DNA of 9,549 nt from a bacterium (lineage in GTDB: Bacteria; Krumholzibacteriota; Krumholzibacteria; LZORAL124-64-63), in assembly GCA_016873405.1 (NCBI GenBank), contig VGXH01000039.1, positions 1 to 9,549 on the forward strand, read 5' to 3'. This document shows positions 1 to 5,864 of this stretch, in pieces. Within the stretch, counting starts at the first letter, position 1, and every line of letters starts with the position of its first letter. The translations under genes were made by a program, and so were the position numbers. Under the pieces are notes generated by a model. The model was given only the letters and a program-made list of their open reading frames with translations, made no database searches and was not told the DNA's origin.

Positions 1-148
1 TTTTGATGCTCCCGGTCATGTTGAGGTTCTCGGCCTTGGCGTACAGGCGGCGCGGCCGGCCCTCGTGGAGCAGGTCGATGGCCAGGAGCGGCGTATTGCC
101 CACCAGGTGCGACAAGCCCCGGAAGCGTTGGCTGAGCGAGGTATCCAT
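1..148 (-). CDS. Cysteine synthase family PLP-dependent enzyme (N-terminal part, runs off the left edge)
   Basis: Only the first 49 residues lie in the window. They hold LVGNTPLL at residues 15-22, the typical N-terminal motif of cysteine synthase and cystathionine beta-synthase type fold-II PLP enzymes. They end in [14 protein letters not shown] (36-49), where the last lysine matches the PLP Schiff-base lysine of the family. Cysteine synthases make cysteine from O-acetylserine and sulfide in the cytoplasm. The [13 protein letters not shown] form belongs to the less well characterised branch rather than classic CysK, so the substrate is uncertain. The ATG at 148 is the first possible start after an in-frame stop at 182-184. 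No clear Shine-Dalgarno precedes it. It lies 84 bp downstream of ppa on the same strand, so co-transcription is possible. Confidence 0.8.
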   Translation of the reverse strand, partial: MDTSLSQRFRGLSHLVGNTPLLAIDLLHEGRPRRLYAKAENLNMTGSIK

Positions 149-232
149 GCCGGCGAGAATACGCCGCGGGACCGTGGGAAATCAAGCGCCGCCACGGCCA
201 GGCCGCGCGCCGCGAACGACCCGACGCGCCGT

Positions 233-901
233 TCAGCGCGACCGCAACCGCTCGAACAGCTCCTTGAGATCGCGGAACTTGTCCGCGTAGTCGGCCATGC
301 TGCGCTCGATGACCTCGTGCGCCTCGGCCCGGCCGTAGATGTGCGTGATCTCGGTCTCGCTGCGGCGGGCGCCGGGCGCGTCCTTGTAGGTCAGGAAGTA
401 GTGGCGCAAGCGCTCGATCATCGGCGCCGGGCACTCGTAGATGTCGCGCAGGTGGCCGTAGATGGCGTCGGTGCCCAGCACGGCGATGATCTTGTCGTCG
501 GCCTCGTCGCCGTCGATCATCCGCAGCCCGCCGATGGGGGTGACCGTCAGCAGGATGTCCCCGTGGGTGATGGTCTTTTCGGCCAGGATGCAGATGTCCA
601 GGGGATCGCCGTCGCCGACGATGCCCCCGCGGGACGCCTGCTTCATGCAGAAGTCGGCCACCTTCGGGCCGCAGAAGGTCTGCGGCAGCAGGCCGTAGAG
701 CGTCGGGTAGACGTTCGAGAACTTCTGCGGCCGGTCCACCTTCAGCAGCCCGGTCGGCTTGTCCAGCTCGTACTTCACCGTGTCGGTCGGCACGATCTCG
801 ACGTACGCCGTCACCCGTTCGGGCGCCTCGTCGCCGATGGCCACGCCGTGCCAGGGGTGGGCGCGGAACAGGTGGTGCAGCAGGTTGATGTCGACGTTCA
901 T
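233..901 (-). CDS. ppa: Inorganic pyrophosphatase (soluble, family I)
   Basis: A 222-residue cytoplasmic enzyme that hydrolyses pyrophosphate to two phosphates and so drives biosynthetic reactions forward. The family I signature DGDPLDI is at residues 97-103, matching metal ligands D65 and D70 of the E. coli enzyme. A second acidic cluster at 130-137 (D130, D135, K137) lines up with E. coli D97, D102 and K104. The YKD near the C-terminus matches the conserved Tyr-Lys pair. It is longer than E. coli Ppa (about 175 residues), with an N-terminal segment of some 30 residues before the core. The ATG at 901 has GGGAG 9 nt upstream. Open frame continues far upstream, but only as a GC-rich artefact antisense to moaA. 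It diverges from moaA; a candidate promoter and a 13-bp tandem repeat lie upstream. Confidence 0.95.
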   Translation of the reverse strand: MNVDINLLHHLFRAHPWHGVAIGDEAPERVTAYVEIVPTDTVKYELDKPTGLLKVDRPQKFSNVYPTLYGLLPQTFCGPKVADFCMKQASRGGIVGDGDPLDICILAEKTITHGDILLTVTPIGGLRMIDGDEADDKIIAVLGTDAIYGHLRDIYECPAPMIERLRHYFLTYKDAPGARRSETEITHIYGRAEAHEVIERSMADYADKFRDLKELFERLRSR

Positions 902-950
902 GAACGGTGACTCCCGCGCTGGGGTTCGGGTTCCGGCGCCAAGAAGACCC

Positions 951-989
951 GAGGAGCAGAGCCGAGGAGCAGAGCCGAGGAGCAGAGCC
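951..989. repeat. 13-bp tandem repeat, three perfect copies, in the ppa leader
   Basis: GAGGAGCAGAGCC (plus strand) occurs three times without a mismatch at 951-963, 964-976 and 977-989. Degenerate partial copies flank it (aagaagaccc before, aagatgagcc after). It lies 50-88 bp upstream of the ppa start codon, inside the presumed 5' untranslated region. On the mRNA strand each unit reads GGCTCTGCTCCTC, which is pyrimidine-rich. It could be replication slippage or a protein-binding or RNA element; nothing in the sequence decides this. Confidence 0.85.
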
Positions 990-1002
990 AAGATGAGCCG
1001 GC

Positions 1003-1032
1003 AACATACGCCAAGCCGGCTCGAAAGCCCAA
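1003..1032 (-). promoter_or_regulatory. Candidate sigma-70 promoter of ppa
   Basis: On the minus strand TTGGGC (1032-1027) is followed after 18 bp by TATGTT (1008-1003), four of six matches to each consensus hexamer. The predicted transcript starts near 996, just before the 13-bp repeats, giving a leader of about 95 nt for ppa. This is pattern-based only, in a spacer where a divergent promoter is expected. Confidence 0.35.
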
Positions 1033-1056
1033 CCCCCATCCGGCGCCGACGCCGCG

Positions 1057-1084
1057 TGGACAGTCCGCCGATTTGGTGTATCCT
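1057..1084 (+). promoter_or_regulatory. Candidate sigma-70 promoter of moaA-pyrC
   Basis: TGGACA (1057-1062), a 16-bp spacer and TATCCT (1079-1084) form a plausible promoter in one of the few less GC-rich stretches of this spacer. The predicted start near 1091 leaves a leader of about 65 nt before moaA. No molybdenum-cofactor riboswitch fold was recognised in that short leader. Confidence 0.4.
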
Positions 1085-1156
1085 TGACGGTGTCGGTTCC
1101 ACCCGAGGCCCGGCGGCGGCCCTGCCTTCCGGCCGGCGTCGCCTGAGGTTGCCCGC

Positions 1157-2272
1157 ATGCCCGCACGCCGCGCACCCAGGGCCACCGGCCCCGCTCCCCC
1201 GCCAGCAGCCAGGCTGCAGGCGGCGGTGCCGGCCTCCGTGCTGCCGGGTCCCGGCCCGGCCGCCTTTCCCCTCGCCGGCCCCGCGTCGACCGGTCCGCTG
1301 ATCGATCCGCAGGGCCGCCGCCTGGACTACCTCCGGCTGGCGGTCACCGACAACTGCAATCTGCGCTGCCGCTACTGCCTGCCCGCGGCCGGCGTCACGC
1401 TCGCCGAGCGGGACGAGTTGCTGTCGCTCCCGGAACTGGTGCGCCTGGGCTCGCTGTTCGCCGGCCTGGGCGTGCGCAGTTTCCGGCTGACCGGCGGCGA
1501 ACCGCTGGTGCGGCGCGATGTCGTCGACCTGGTGGCCGCCCTCGGCGCCCTGCCCGGCGGCCCGGAAGTGCTGCTGACGACCAACGGCCTGCTCCTGGTC
1601 GAGCAGCTGGACGCGCTGGCGCGGGCCGGACTGCGCCGCGTGAACCTCAGCCTCGACTCGCTGGACGAGGGCACCTGGACGGCGATCACGCGGCGCGAGG
1701 GTTTCGCGCGCGCCCGCGCGGCCATCGACGAGGTGCTGTCCCGCGGCCTGGGCCTGAAGCTCAACATGGTGGTGCTGCCCGGCTGGAACGACCACGAGCT
1801 GGACGCCTTCGTCGAACTGACGCGCGAGCGCCCGCTGACCGTGCGCTTCATCGAGCCGATGCCGTTCGTGGGCGAAGGCCGCTTCTGCGGGCCGGGCATC
1901 GCCGGCTCCCAGATCCTGGCGCGCCTGGCGACCGGCCCGCTGCTGGTGCCCGAGCCGGCGCGGCCCGGCGCGGTCGAGAAGCTGTTCCGCGTGCCCGGCC
2001 ACGCGGGGCGCGTCGGCATCATCGAGGGCCACAGCCGCACCTTCTGCGGCGGCTGCCGCCGCCTGCGCCTGGACGCGCGCGGCCGCCTGCGCACCTGCCT
2101 GTACGGACGTCCGGCGGCGTTCCTGCGCCCGCTGATCCGCGCCGGCGCCGACGACGACGCGCTGGCCGCCGCGATCCGCGGCGCGGTGGCGGGCCGTCTG
2201 CCCGACGGTATGGCCGCCGAGGCGGACCATCGCCGCCACAATCTCGAGAGCATGATCAACATCGGCGGCTGA
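1157..2272 (+). CDS. moaA: GTP 3',8-cyclase MoaA (molybdenum cofactor biosynthesis)
   Basis: A 371-residue radical-SAM enzyme for the first step of molybdopterin synthesis, converting GTP to 3',8-cyclo-7,8-dihydro-GTP, which MoaC then processes. Its SAM-cluster motif CNLRCRYC is at C67, C71 and C74, followed by TGGEP for SAM binding. The second 4Fe-4S site, C297-x2-C300-x13-C314, has exactly the MoaA spacing. The protein ends in the Gly-Gly characteristic of MoaA. The first 46 or so residues are a Pro/Ala-rich extension absent from typical MoaA. The true start might be a later GTG (1226 or 1238), although the ATG at 1157 has GAGG 8 nt upstream. pyrC follows after 49 bp. No other moa or moe gene is in the window. 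Confidence 0.95.
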   Translation: MPARRAPRATGPAPPPAARLQAAVPASVLPGPGPAAFPLAGPASTGPLIDPQGRRLDYLRLAVTDNCNLRCRYCLPAAGVTLAERDELLSLPELVRLGSLFAGLGVRSFRLTGGEPLVRRDVVDLVAALGALPGGPEVLLTTNGLLLVEQLDALARAGLRRVNLSLDSLDEGTWTAITRREGFARARAAIDEVLSRGLGLKLNMVVLPGWNDHELDAFVELTRERPLTVRFIEPMPFVGEGRFCGPGIAGSQILARLATGPLLVPEPARPGAVEKLFRVPGHAGRVGIIEGHSRTFCGGCRRLRLDARGRLRTCLYGRPAAFLRPLIRAGADDDALAAAIRGAVAGRLPDGMAAEADHRRHNLESMINIGG

Positions 2273-2321
2273 GGCGCGCCGGCGCCGCCGTCGAACCGCG
2301 CGAACCGGAGCGGACCGAACG

Positions 2322-3410
2322 ATGACCAGCGGCACGAACGGCGAACCGCGGACGCTGACGATCACCCGCCCCGACGACTGGCACCTGCACCTGCGGGACG
2401 GCGACCTGATGGCCGCCGTGCTGCCCTGGACGACGCGCTGCTTCGCCCGCGCGGTCGTCATGCCCAACCTCAGGCCACCGATCACCACCGCCGCCGCGGC
2501 GGCCGCCTACTACGACCGCATCCTCGACGCGCTGCACCCGGACGTGGACTTCACGCCGCTGATGACGCTCTACCTGACCGACGCCATGAAGCCGGCCGAG
2601 ATCGAGCGCGCGAAGGCGCAGGGTTTCGTCGTCGCCGCGAAGCTCTACCCCGCGGGAGCGACCACGAACTCCGACCAGGGCGTGACCGATCTGGCGCGGG
2701 CGCGTCCGCTGTTCGAGGCCCTGGCCGCCTGCGGCCTGCCGCTGCTGGTGCACGGCGAGGTCACCGATCCCGACGTGGACATCTTCGACCGCGAAGCCGT
2801 CTTCATCGAGCGCCACCTGCGCCCCCTGCTGGACGCGGTGCCCGGCCTGAAGGTGGTGCTGGAGCACGTCACGACGCGGCAGGCGGTCGAGTTCGTCCGA
2901 CAGGGCCCGCCCACGCTGGCGGCCACCATCACCGCCCACCACCTGCTGCTCAACCGCGGCGCGATGTTCGCGGGCGGCCTGAACCCCCACCTCTACTGCC
3001 TGCCGGTGCTGAAGCGCGAGGAACACCGCCGGGCGCTGGTGGCGGCGGCCACCGGGGGCTCGCCGCGGTTCTTCCTGGGCACCGACAGCGCGCCGCACGC
3101 GCGCGCCGCCAAGGAGACCGCGTGCGGTTGCGCGGGCATCTTCAGCGCGCCGGTGGCCATGGAGGTCTACGCGACCGTCTTCGAACAGGCGGGTGCGCTG
3201 GACCGCCTGGAGGGTTTCGGCGGCCGCCACGGGCCGCTCTTCTACGGGCTGCCCTTCAACCGCGGCACGCTGACGCTGGAGCGGCGAGCGCGCCCCGTGC
3301 CCGCCGCCGTGCCGAGCGGCGCGGCCGGCGACCTGGTGCCCCTGGCCGCCGGCTCGAGCCTGGACTGGTCCGTGGTGCCGCCGCCGGCCGGGCTCATCCG
3401 CGAGGACTGA
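2322..3410 (+). CDS. pyrC: Dihydroorotase (PyrC, class II)
   Basis: A 362-residue zinc enzyme that cyclises N-carbamoyl-aspartate to dihydroorotate in de novo pyrimidine synthesis. The N-terminus RPDDWHLHLRDGD closely matches E. coli PyrC and carries metal ligands H21 and H23. The lysine that becomes carboxylated is K107, in AAKLYPAGATTNSD. Further metal ligands are H144 (LLVHGEV) and H182 (LEHVTT). The catalytic Asp is D255 in LGTDSAPH, followed by KETACGCAGIF as in the class II group. Length is close to the family norm (about 345). The start has GGAG 11 nt upstream. It is probably co-transcribed with moaA, and it faces the lipoprotein gene across a 30-bp gap that holds the palindrome GCCCGCGGGC but no convincing terminator. 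Confidence 0.95.
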   Translation: MTSGTNGEPRTLTITRPDDWHLHLRDGDLMAAVLPWTTRCFARAVVMPNLRPPITTAAAAAAYYDRILDALHPDVDFTPLMTLYLTDAMKPAEIERAKAQGFVVAAKLYPAGATTNSDQGVTDLARARPLFEALAACGLPLLVHGEVTDPDVDIFDREAVFIERHLRPLLDAVPGLKVVLEHVTTRQAVEFVRQGPPTLAATITAHHLLLNRGAMFAGGLNPHLYCLPVLKREEHRRALVAAATGGSPRFFLGTDSAPHARAAKETACGCAGIFSAPVAMEVYATVFEQAGALDRLEGFGGRHGPLFYGLPFNRGTLTLERRARPVPAAVPSGAAGDLVPLAAGSSLDWSVVPPPAGLIRED

Positions 3411-3440
3411 GCCCGCGGGCGGACCACCCGTCGCGAGCGC

Positions 3441-4268
3441 CTACTCGCACTCGGTGTCGTTCTGCCTCGTGTCCCAGCACGCGCGCGCGCCGCCGTTGTA
3501 GTCGGGCACCTGCAGGCTGCCGCTGCCGTCGGCCTCGTTCCAGCGGATGTCGTAGTCCAGGCCGGCGGAGGCGTCCGCGAAGACGACGCTGCAATGCGGC
3601 GCCGCGTGGCGGTAGGTCAGTTCGTCGCCCGCATCCGGGCCGGCGACGGCGGCCAGCGTCAGGTACTCGCCACCGGCGTCATCGCCCCATGCCAGCTCGG
3701 CCACGACCGGATTGCCCGCCAGTTCGTGGTCGTGGAACAACCAGCGACCCTCGGCGCCCTCGCGCGCGGTGCGGCCCTCGAACCAGAGGACGTTGTCCAG
3801 CGCCGGCTCGAACCCCACGGTGGACACGCGCATCTCCCATTCGACGTACGCGCCGGCCTCGCGGCCGCGCAGGCGGATCTGCGCTTCCTCTTCGCCGTTG
3901 ACCCAGGTGTAGACCCACAGCCACGAGCCGTCCGGCTGCGGCGAGGGCACCGTGTGCAGCGCGACGGCGAACGCCGTGACCGGCGGCGTCAGCACCAGGC
4001 GGGTCAGCGCGTCGACCACGACCACGCGCAGGTACGCGTTGACGAAGTGGGCCTTCGAGGCGGCGCCCTTGGCGCCGTCAGCGTCCACGAGCGCGGCACC
4101 CGGCTCGAAGAAGGCCAGGTCGGGGACCAGACGCTCCGGGTCGGGCAGCGTCCCCGCCTGGGCCGCGTGGTTCGGTTCGGCCGGGTCGGAGCCGCAGCCG
4201 GCCAGCGGCAGGGCGGCGGCCAGCAGCAACAGCAGGGCGAGGGCGGCGGTGGGGCGGCGGCGCGACAT
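3441..4268 (-). CDS. Putative lipoprotein of unknown function
   Basis: A 275-residue protein with a lipoprotein signal peptide: SRRR at 2-5, a Leu/Ala hydrophobic stretch at 8-21 and lipobox LAGC with the lipidated Cys at 25. The start at 4268 is chosen because GGAGGT (4280-4275) lies 6 nt upstream and the signal peptide begins at once; a longer in-frame reading from 4478 has neither. The mature part begins with a polar linker (26-45). It then looks beta-rich, with aromatic motifs such as WLWVYTWVNGEEE and VEWEMRVSTVGFEP, and cysteines C226, C264 and C274 near the end. No known domain was recognised. It is probably anchored in the outer membrane or facing the periplasm. It stands alone, convergent with pyrC and divergent from the ArsR regulator gene. 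Confidence 0.85.
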   Translation of the reverse strand: MSRRRPTAALALLLLLAAALPLAGCGSDPAEPNHAAQAGTLPDPERLVPDLAFFEPGAALVDADGAKGAASKAHFVNAYLRVVVVDALTRLVLTPPVTAFAVALHTVPSPQPDGSWLWVYTWVNGEEEAQIRLRGREAGAYVEWEMRVSTVGFEPALDNVLWFEGRTAREGAEGRWLFHDHELAGNPVVAELAWGDDAGGEYLTLAAVAGPDAGDELTYRHAAPHCSVVFADASAGLDYDIRWNEADGSGSLQVPDYNGGARACWDTRQNDTECE

Positions 4269-4461
4269 ATCAAGACCTCCGGTCGGGGTGGCTGCCTGCG
4301 GGTTCAGGCGGTGGGTGCAGGCGCGGGGCCAGCGGCGAGACAGCATCTCCTGATTGCGTATCTTGCTTTGTGACCACGAGTTGACGTCGCACTGGGCGGC
4401 GCCGGGCCCTCGCGCCCCGTGGTGCCGCCGCCACAGCCCCGTGCGCCCTCGCGACACCCCG
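4269..4461. other. Divergent spacer between the lipoprotein and arsR-type genes
   Basis: Apart from the strong lipoprotein ribosome site GGAGGT (4280-4275, minus strand), this stretch holds no credible gene. A notably AT-richer island at about 4352-4376 is the likeliest place for the lipoprotein promoter, but no hexamer pair there is good enough to call. The arsR promoter and operator lie just to the right. Confidence 0.4.
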
Positions 4462-4490
4462 TTGACACAGGCGCCCACTTTATGTAACCA
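4462..4490 (+). promoter_or_regulatory. Promoter of the ArsR-family gene, -10 inside the operator
   Basis: A perfect -35 TTGACA (4462-4467) is followed after 17 bp by TAACCA (4485-4490), whose TA start and A end match the -10 consensus. The predicted transcript start is near 4497, only about 5 nt before the ATG at 4502, so the mRNA would be leaderless or nearly so. TATGTA at 4481-4486 is a better-looking -10 but sits only 13 bp from the -35. Confidence 0.55.
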
Positions 4491-4499
4491 TTTGGTTAC
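4484..4499. promoter_or_regulatory. Inverted-repeat operator GTAACC-attt-GGTTAC
   Basis: A perfect 6+6 bp inverted repeat with a 4-bp centre overlaps the predicted -10 and ends two bases before the arsR start codon. Its form (AACCA.TTGGTT-like) resembles operators of the ArsR subgroup whose members often repress their own operon. Bound repressor would block RNA polymerase here. A lone half-site GTAACC recurs at 4913-4918, upstream of the repeat protein gene. Confidence 0.65.
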
Positions 4500-4501
4500 T
4501 T

Positions 4502-4870
4502 ATGAAACCGGCCGCACCCAGACCCGACACGATGGACGCCGTCTTCGCCGCGCTGGCCCACCCGGCCCGCCGGCACCTGCTCGACATCCTGGTCGGGATG
4601 CCGGGCTGCAGCGTCAACGACGTGGCGAAGTACCTGGTGCCCCGGTTTCCGATGAGCCGGATCGGCGTGCTCAAGCACCTGCGCGTGCTGGAGCAGGCCG
4701 GCCTGGTGGTCTCGCAGAAGCAGGGCCGCGTGCGCGAGCTGTACTTCAACGCCGCGCCGATCCAGCTGGTCTACGATCGCTGGACGTCGCAGTACAGCCG
4801 CTTGTGGGCGGCCCACGTCAACGACATCAAGGTCCTGGCCGAGCAGGAGGAGACCGGACATCAGCGGTGA
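4502..4870 (+). CDS. ArsR-family winged-helix transcriptional repressor
   Basis: A 122-residue DNA-binding regulator. DAVFAALAHPARRHLLDIL (12-30) is the typical first helix pair of ArsR proteins. A helix-turn-helix follows (SVNDVAKYL to SRIGVLKHLRVLEQAGLV), then a beta-wing. The C-terminal WTSQYSRLWAAHVNDIKVL helix resembles the subgroup usually found beside SRPBCC/AHSA1 genes rather than the metal-sensing ArsR/SmtB type. No ELCVCDL metal site is present and only one cysteine is seen. The ATG at 4502 is used because the promoter and operator leave no room for a leader. The alternative ATG at 4532 also lacks a Shine-Dalgarno. The expected SRPBCC partner is missing; the repeat protein gene follows after 118 bp. 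Autorepression through the operator at 4484-4499 is inferred. Confidence 0.88.
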   Translation: MKPAAPRPDTMDAVFAALAHPARRHLLDILVGMPGCSVNDVAKYLVPRFPMSRIGVLKHLRVLEQAGLVVSQKQGRVRELYFNAAPIQLVYDRWTSQYSRLWAAHVNDIKVLAEQEETGHQR

Positions 4871-4988
4871 TGTGAAGCAAGCGGGCAACGTGAAGCAGGT
4901 GTACCGGATCACGTAACCTGCGGCCGGCTCCTGCGTCCTGTGAAGTCGAGCCCACCCCCGTCCCGACCCGCTCCGCCGAGGTGCGACC

Positions 4989-5864
4989 ATGACCATCGCG
5001 TCCCGCCGCCTGCCCCTCATGCTCCCGGTCCTCGTCGCGCTGCTGCTGGCCGCGACCGCCGGACGGGCCGCCGCCGGCTCGCTGGACATCCCGGTCCGGG
5101 GTCACGGCCTCTCGTTCGGCAACTCGCGCACGTTCACCGGCCTGCGCCTGAACCTCAGAGATCGCGACCTGGTGGACATCAAGGGCGTGACCGTCTCGCT
5201 GTGGGCTCCCCGACGAGAGTCGTCGGGGTCCATCCGCGGCCTGGCCCTCGGCCTGGTCGGCACGGCGCCCGAGCGCTTCGAGGGTCTGACGGTGAACCTC
5301 GTGGGCGTCGGCGCGGACCAGGTGCGCGGGGTGGCCATCGGCGGGCTGGGCGTCGGTTGCGGGGACTTTCAGGGCGTCGGCATCGGCGGCCTGGGTATCG
5401 GCGGCGACCGCCTGCAGGGCGTGATGCTGGGGGGGCTGGGCATCGGCGGCGACGACCTGACGGGGCTCATGGCCGGCGGGCTGGGCATCGGCGGCGATCG
5501 CCTGACGGGCCTGTTCGCGGGCGGGCTGGGCATCGGCGGCGATGACCTGACCGGGCTCTTCATCGGCGGCCTGGGCGTGGGCTGCGACCGGCTGACCGGC
5601 GCGGCGCTGGCCGTCGGCGGGCTGGGCGCCGACCGCTTCGAGGGCCTGGCCGCCTGCGGCGCCTACCTGCGCGGGCGGGAACTGGACGGCGTGGGCATCG
5701 GCGGCTACAACCGCTTCGACGACCGCGTGGACGGCCTGCAGATCGGCATCCTCAACTTCGCGCGCGAGCTGCACGGCGTGCAGATCGGGCTGCTCAACTA
5801 CGCGGGCAACAACCGGCGCGGCACGAAGTGGCTGCCGGGGATCAACTGCCACTTCGGCGACTGA
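4989..5864 (+). CDS. Exported glycine-rich 15-residue repeat protein (LA_2272-like surface repeat type)
   Basis: A 291-residue protein with a Sec signal peptide (RR at 6-7, hydrophobic 8-24, probable cleavage after AAA at 27-29). The mature part is nearly all repeats. A glycine recurs every 15 residues at 84, 99, 114, 129, 144, 159, 174, 189, 204, 219, 234 and 249, with consensus GLxxGGLGIGGDDLT in the centre. The end, DGLQIGILNFARELHGVQ followed by IGLLNYAGNNRRG and WLPGIN, resembles the C-terminal cap of surface repeat proteins named after Leptospira LA_2272. That family match is from memory and its function is unknown. The regularity suggests a stacked beta structure on or across the outer membrane. 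GAGG lies 7 nt before the start. It follows the ArsR gene and may be its target. Its last 23 bp overlap the end of the aspA-like gene on the other strand. Confidence 0.85.
   Translation: MTIASRRLPLMLPVLVALLLAATAGRAAAGSLDIPVRGHGLSFGNSRTFTGLRLNLRDRDLVDIKGVTVSLWAPRRESSGSIRGLALGLVGTAPERFEGLTVNLVGVGADQVRGVAIGGLGVGCGDFQGVGIGGLGIGGDRLQGVMLGGLGIGGDDLTGLMAGGLGIGGDRLTGLFAGGLGIGGDDLTGLFIGGLGVGCDRLTGAALAVGGLGADRFEGLAACGAYLRGRELDGVGIGGYNRFDDRVDGLQIGILNFARELHGVQIGLLNYAGNNRRGTKWLPGINCHFGD
5328..5597 (+). repeat. Six 45-bp coding repeats inside the surface repeat gene
   Basis: Six consecutive 45-bp units, each encoding one 15-residue repeat, are very alike at the DNA level. The string ctgggcatcggcggcga recurs in several of them. 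The flanking repeats on both sides are more diverged. Near-identical units in frame suggest recent expansion by slippage or unequal recombination, so copy number may vary between strains. Confidence 0.8.

Noticed and set aside
902..2488. In-frame upstream extension of ppa on the minus strand
   Set aside because: It runs antisense to moaA and into the start of pyrC, is low-complexity, and the ATG at 901 has a ribosome site and starts the conserved protein.
2256..3230. A 324-codon minus-strand frame opposite pyrC
   Set aside because: Antisense to a gene with all PyrC catalytic residues; no recognisable domain.
3411..3430. Palindrome GCCCGCGGGC between pyrC and the lipoprotein gene as a terminator
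   Set aside because: It is a self-palindrome with no loop and no T-tract, and such strings are common at this GC content.
4269..4478. Longer lipoprotein start at 4478
   Set aside because: It would place 70 unrelated residues before a complete lipoprotein signal peptide; GGAGGT sits right before the start at 4268.
4872..4921. Direct repeat GTGAAGCA (4872, 4890) and inverted repeat GCAGGT/ACCTGC (4895-4921) after the arsR-type gene
   Set aside because: Arms are short, the loop is 15 bp and no T-tract follows; too weak to call a terminator or operator.
4827..5852. A 341-codon minus-strand frame with Ala-Asp-Ala-Gln-Pro repeats
   Set aside because: It mirrors the 45-bp repeats of the plus-strand surface protein, which has a signal peptide and ribosome site; the repeats in this frame are a by-product.
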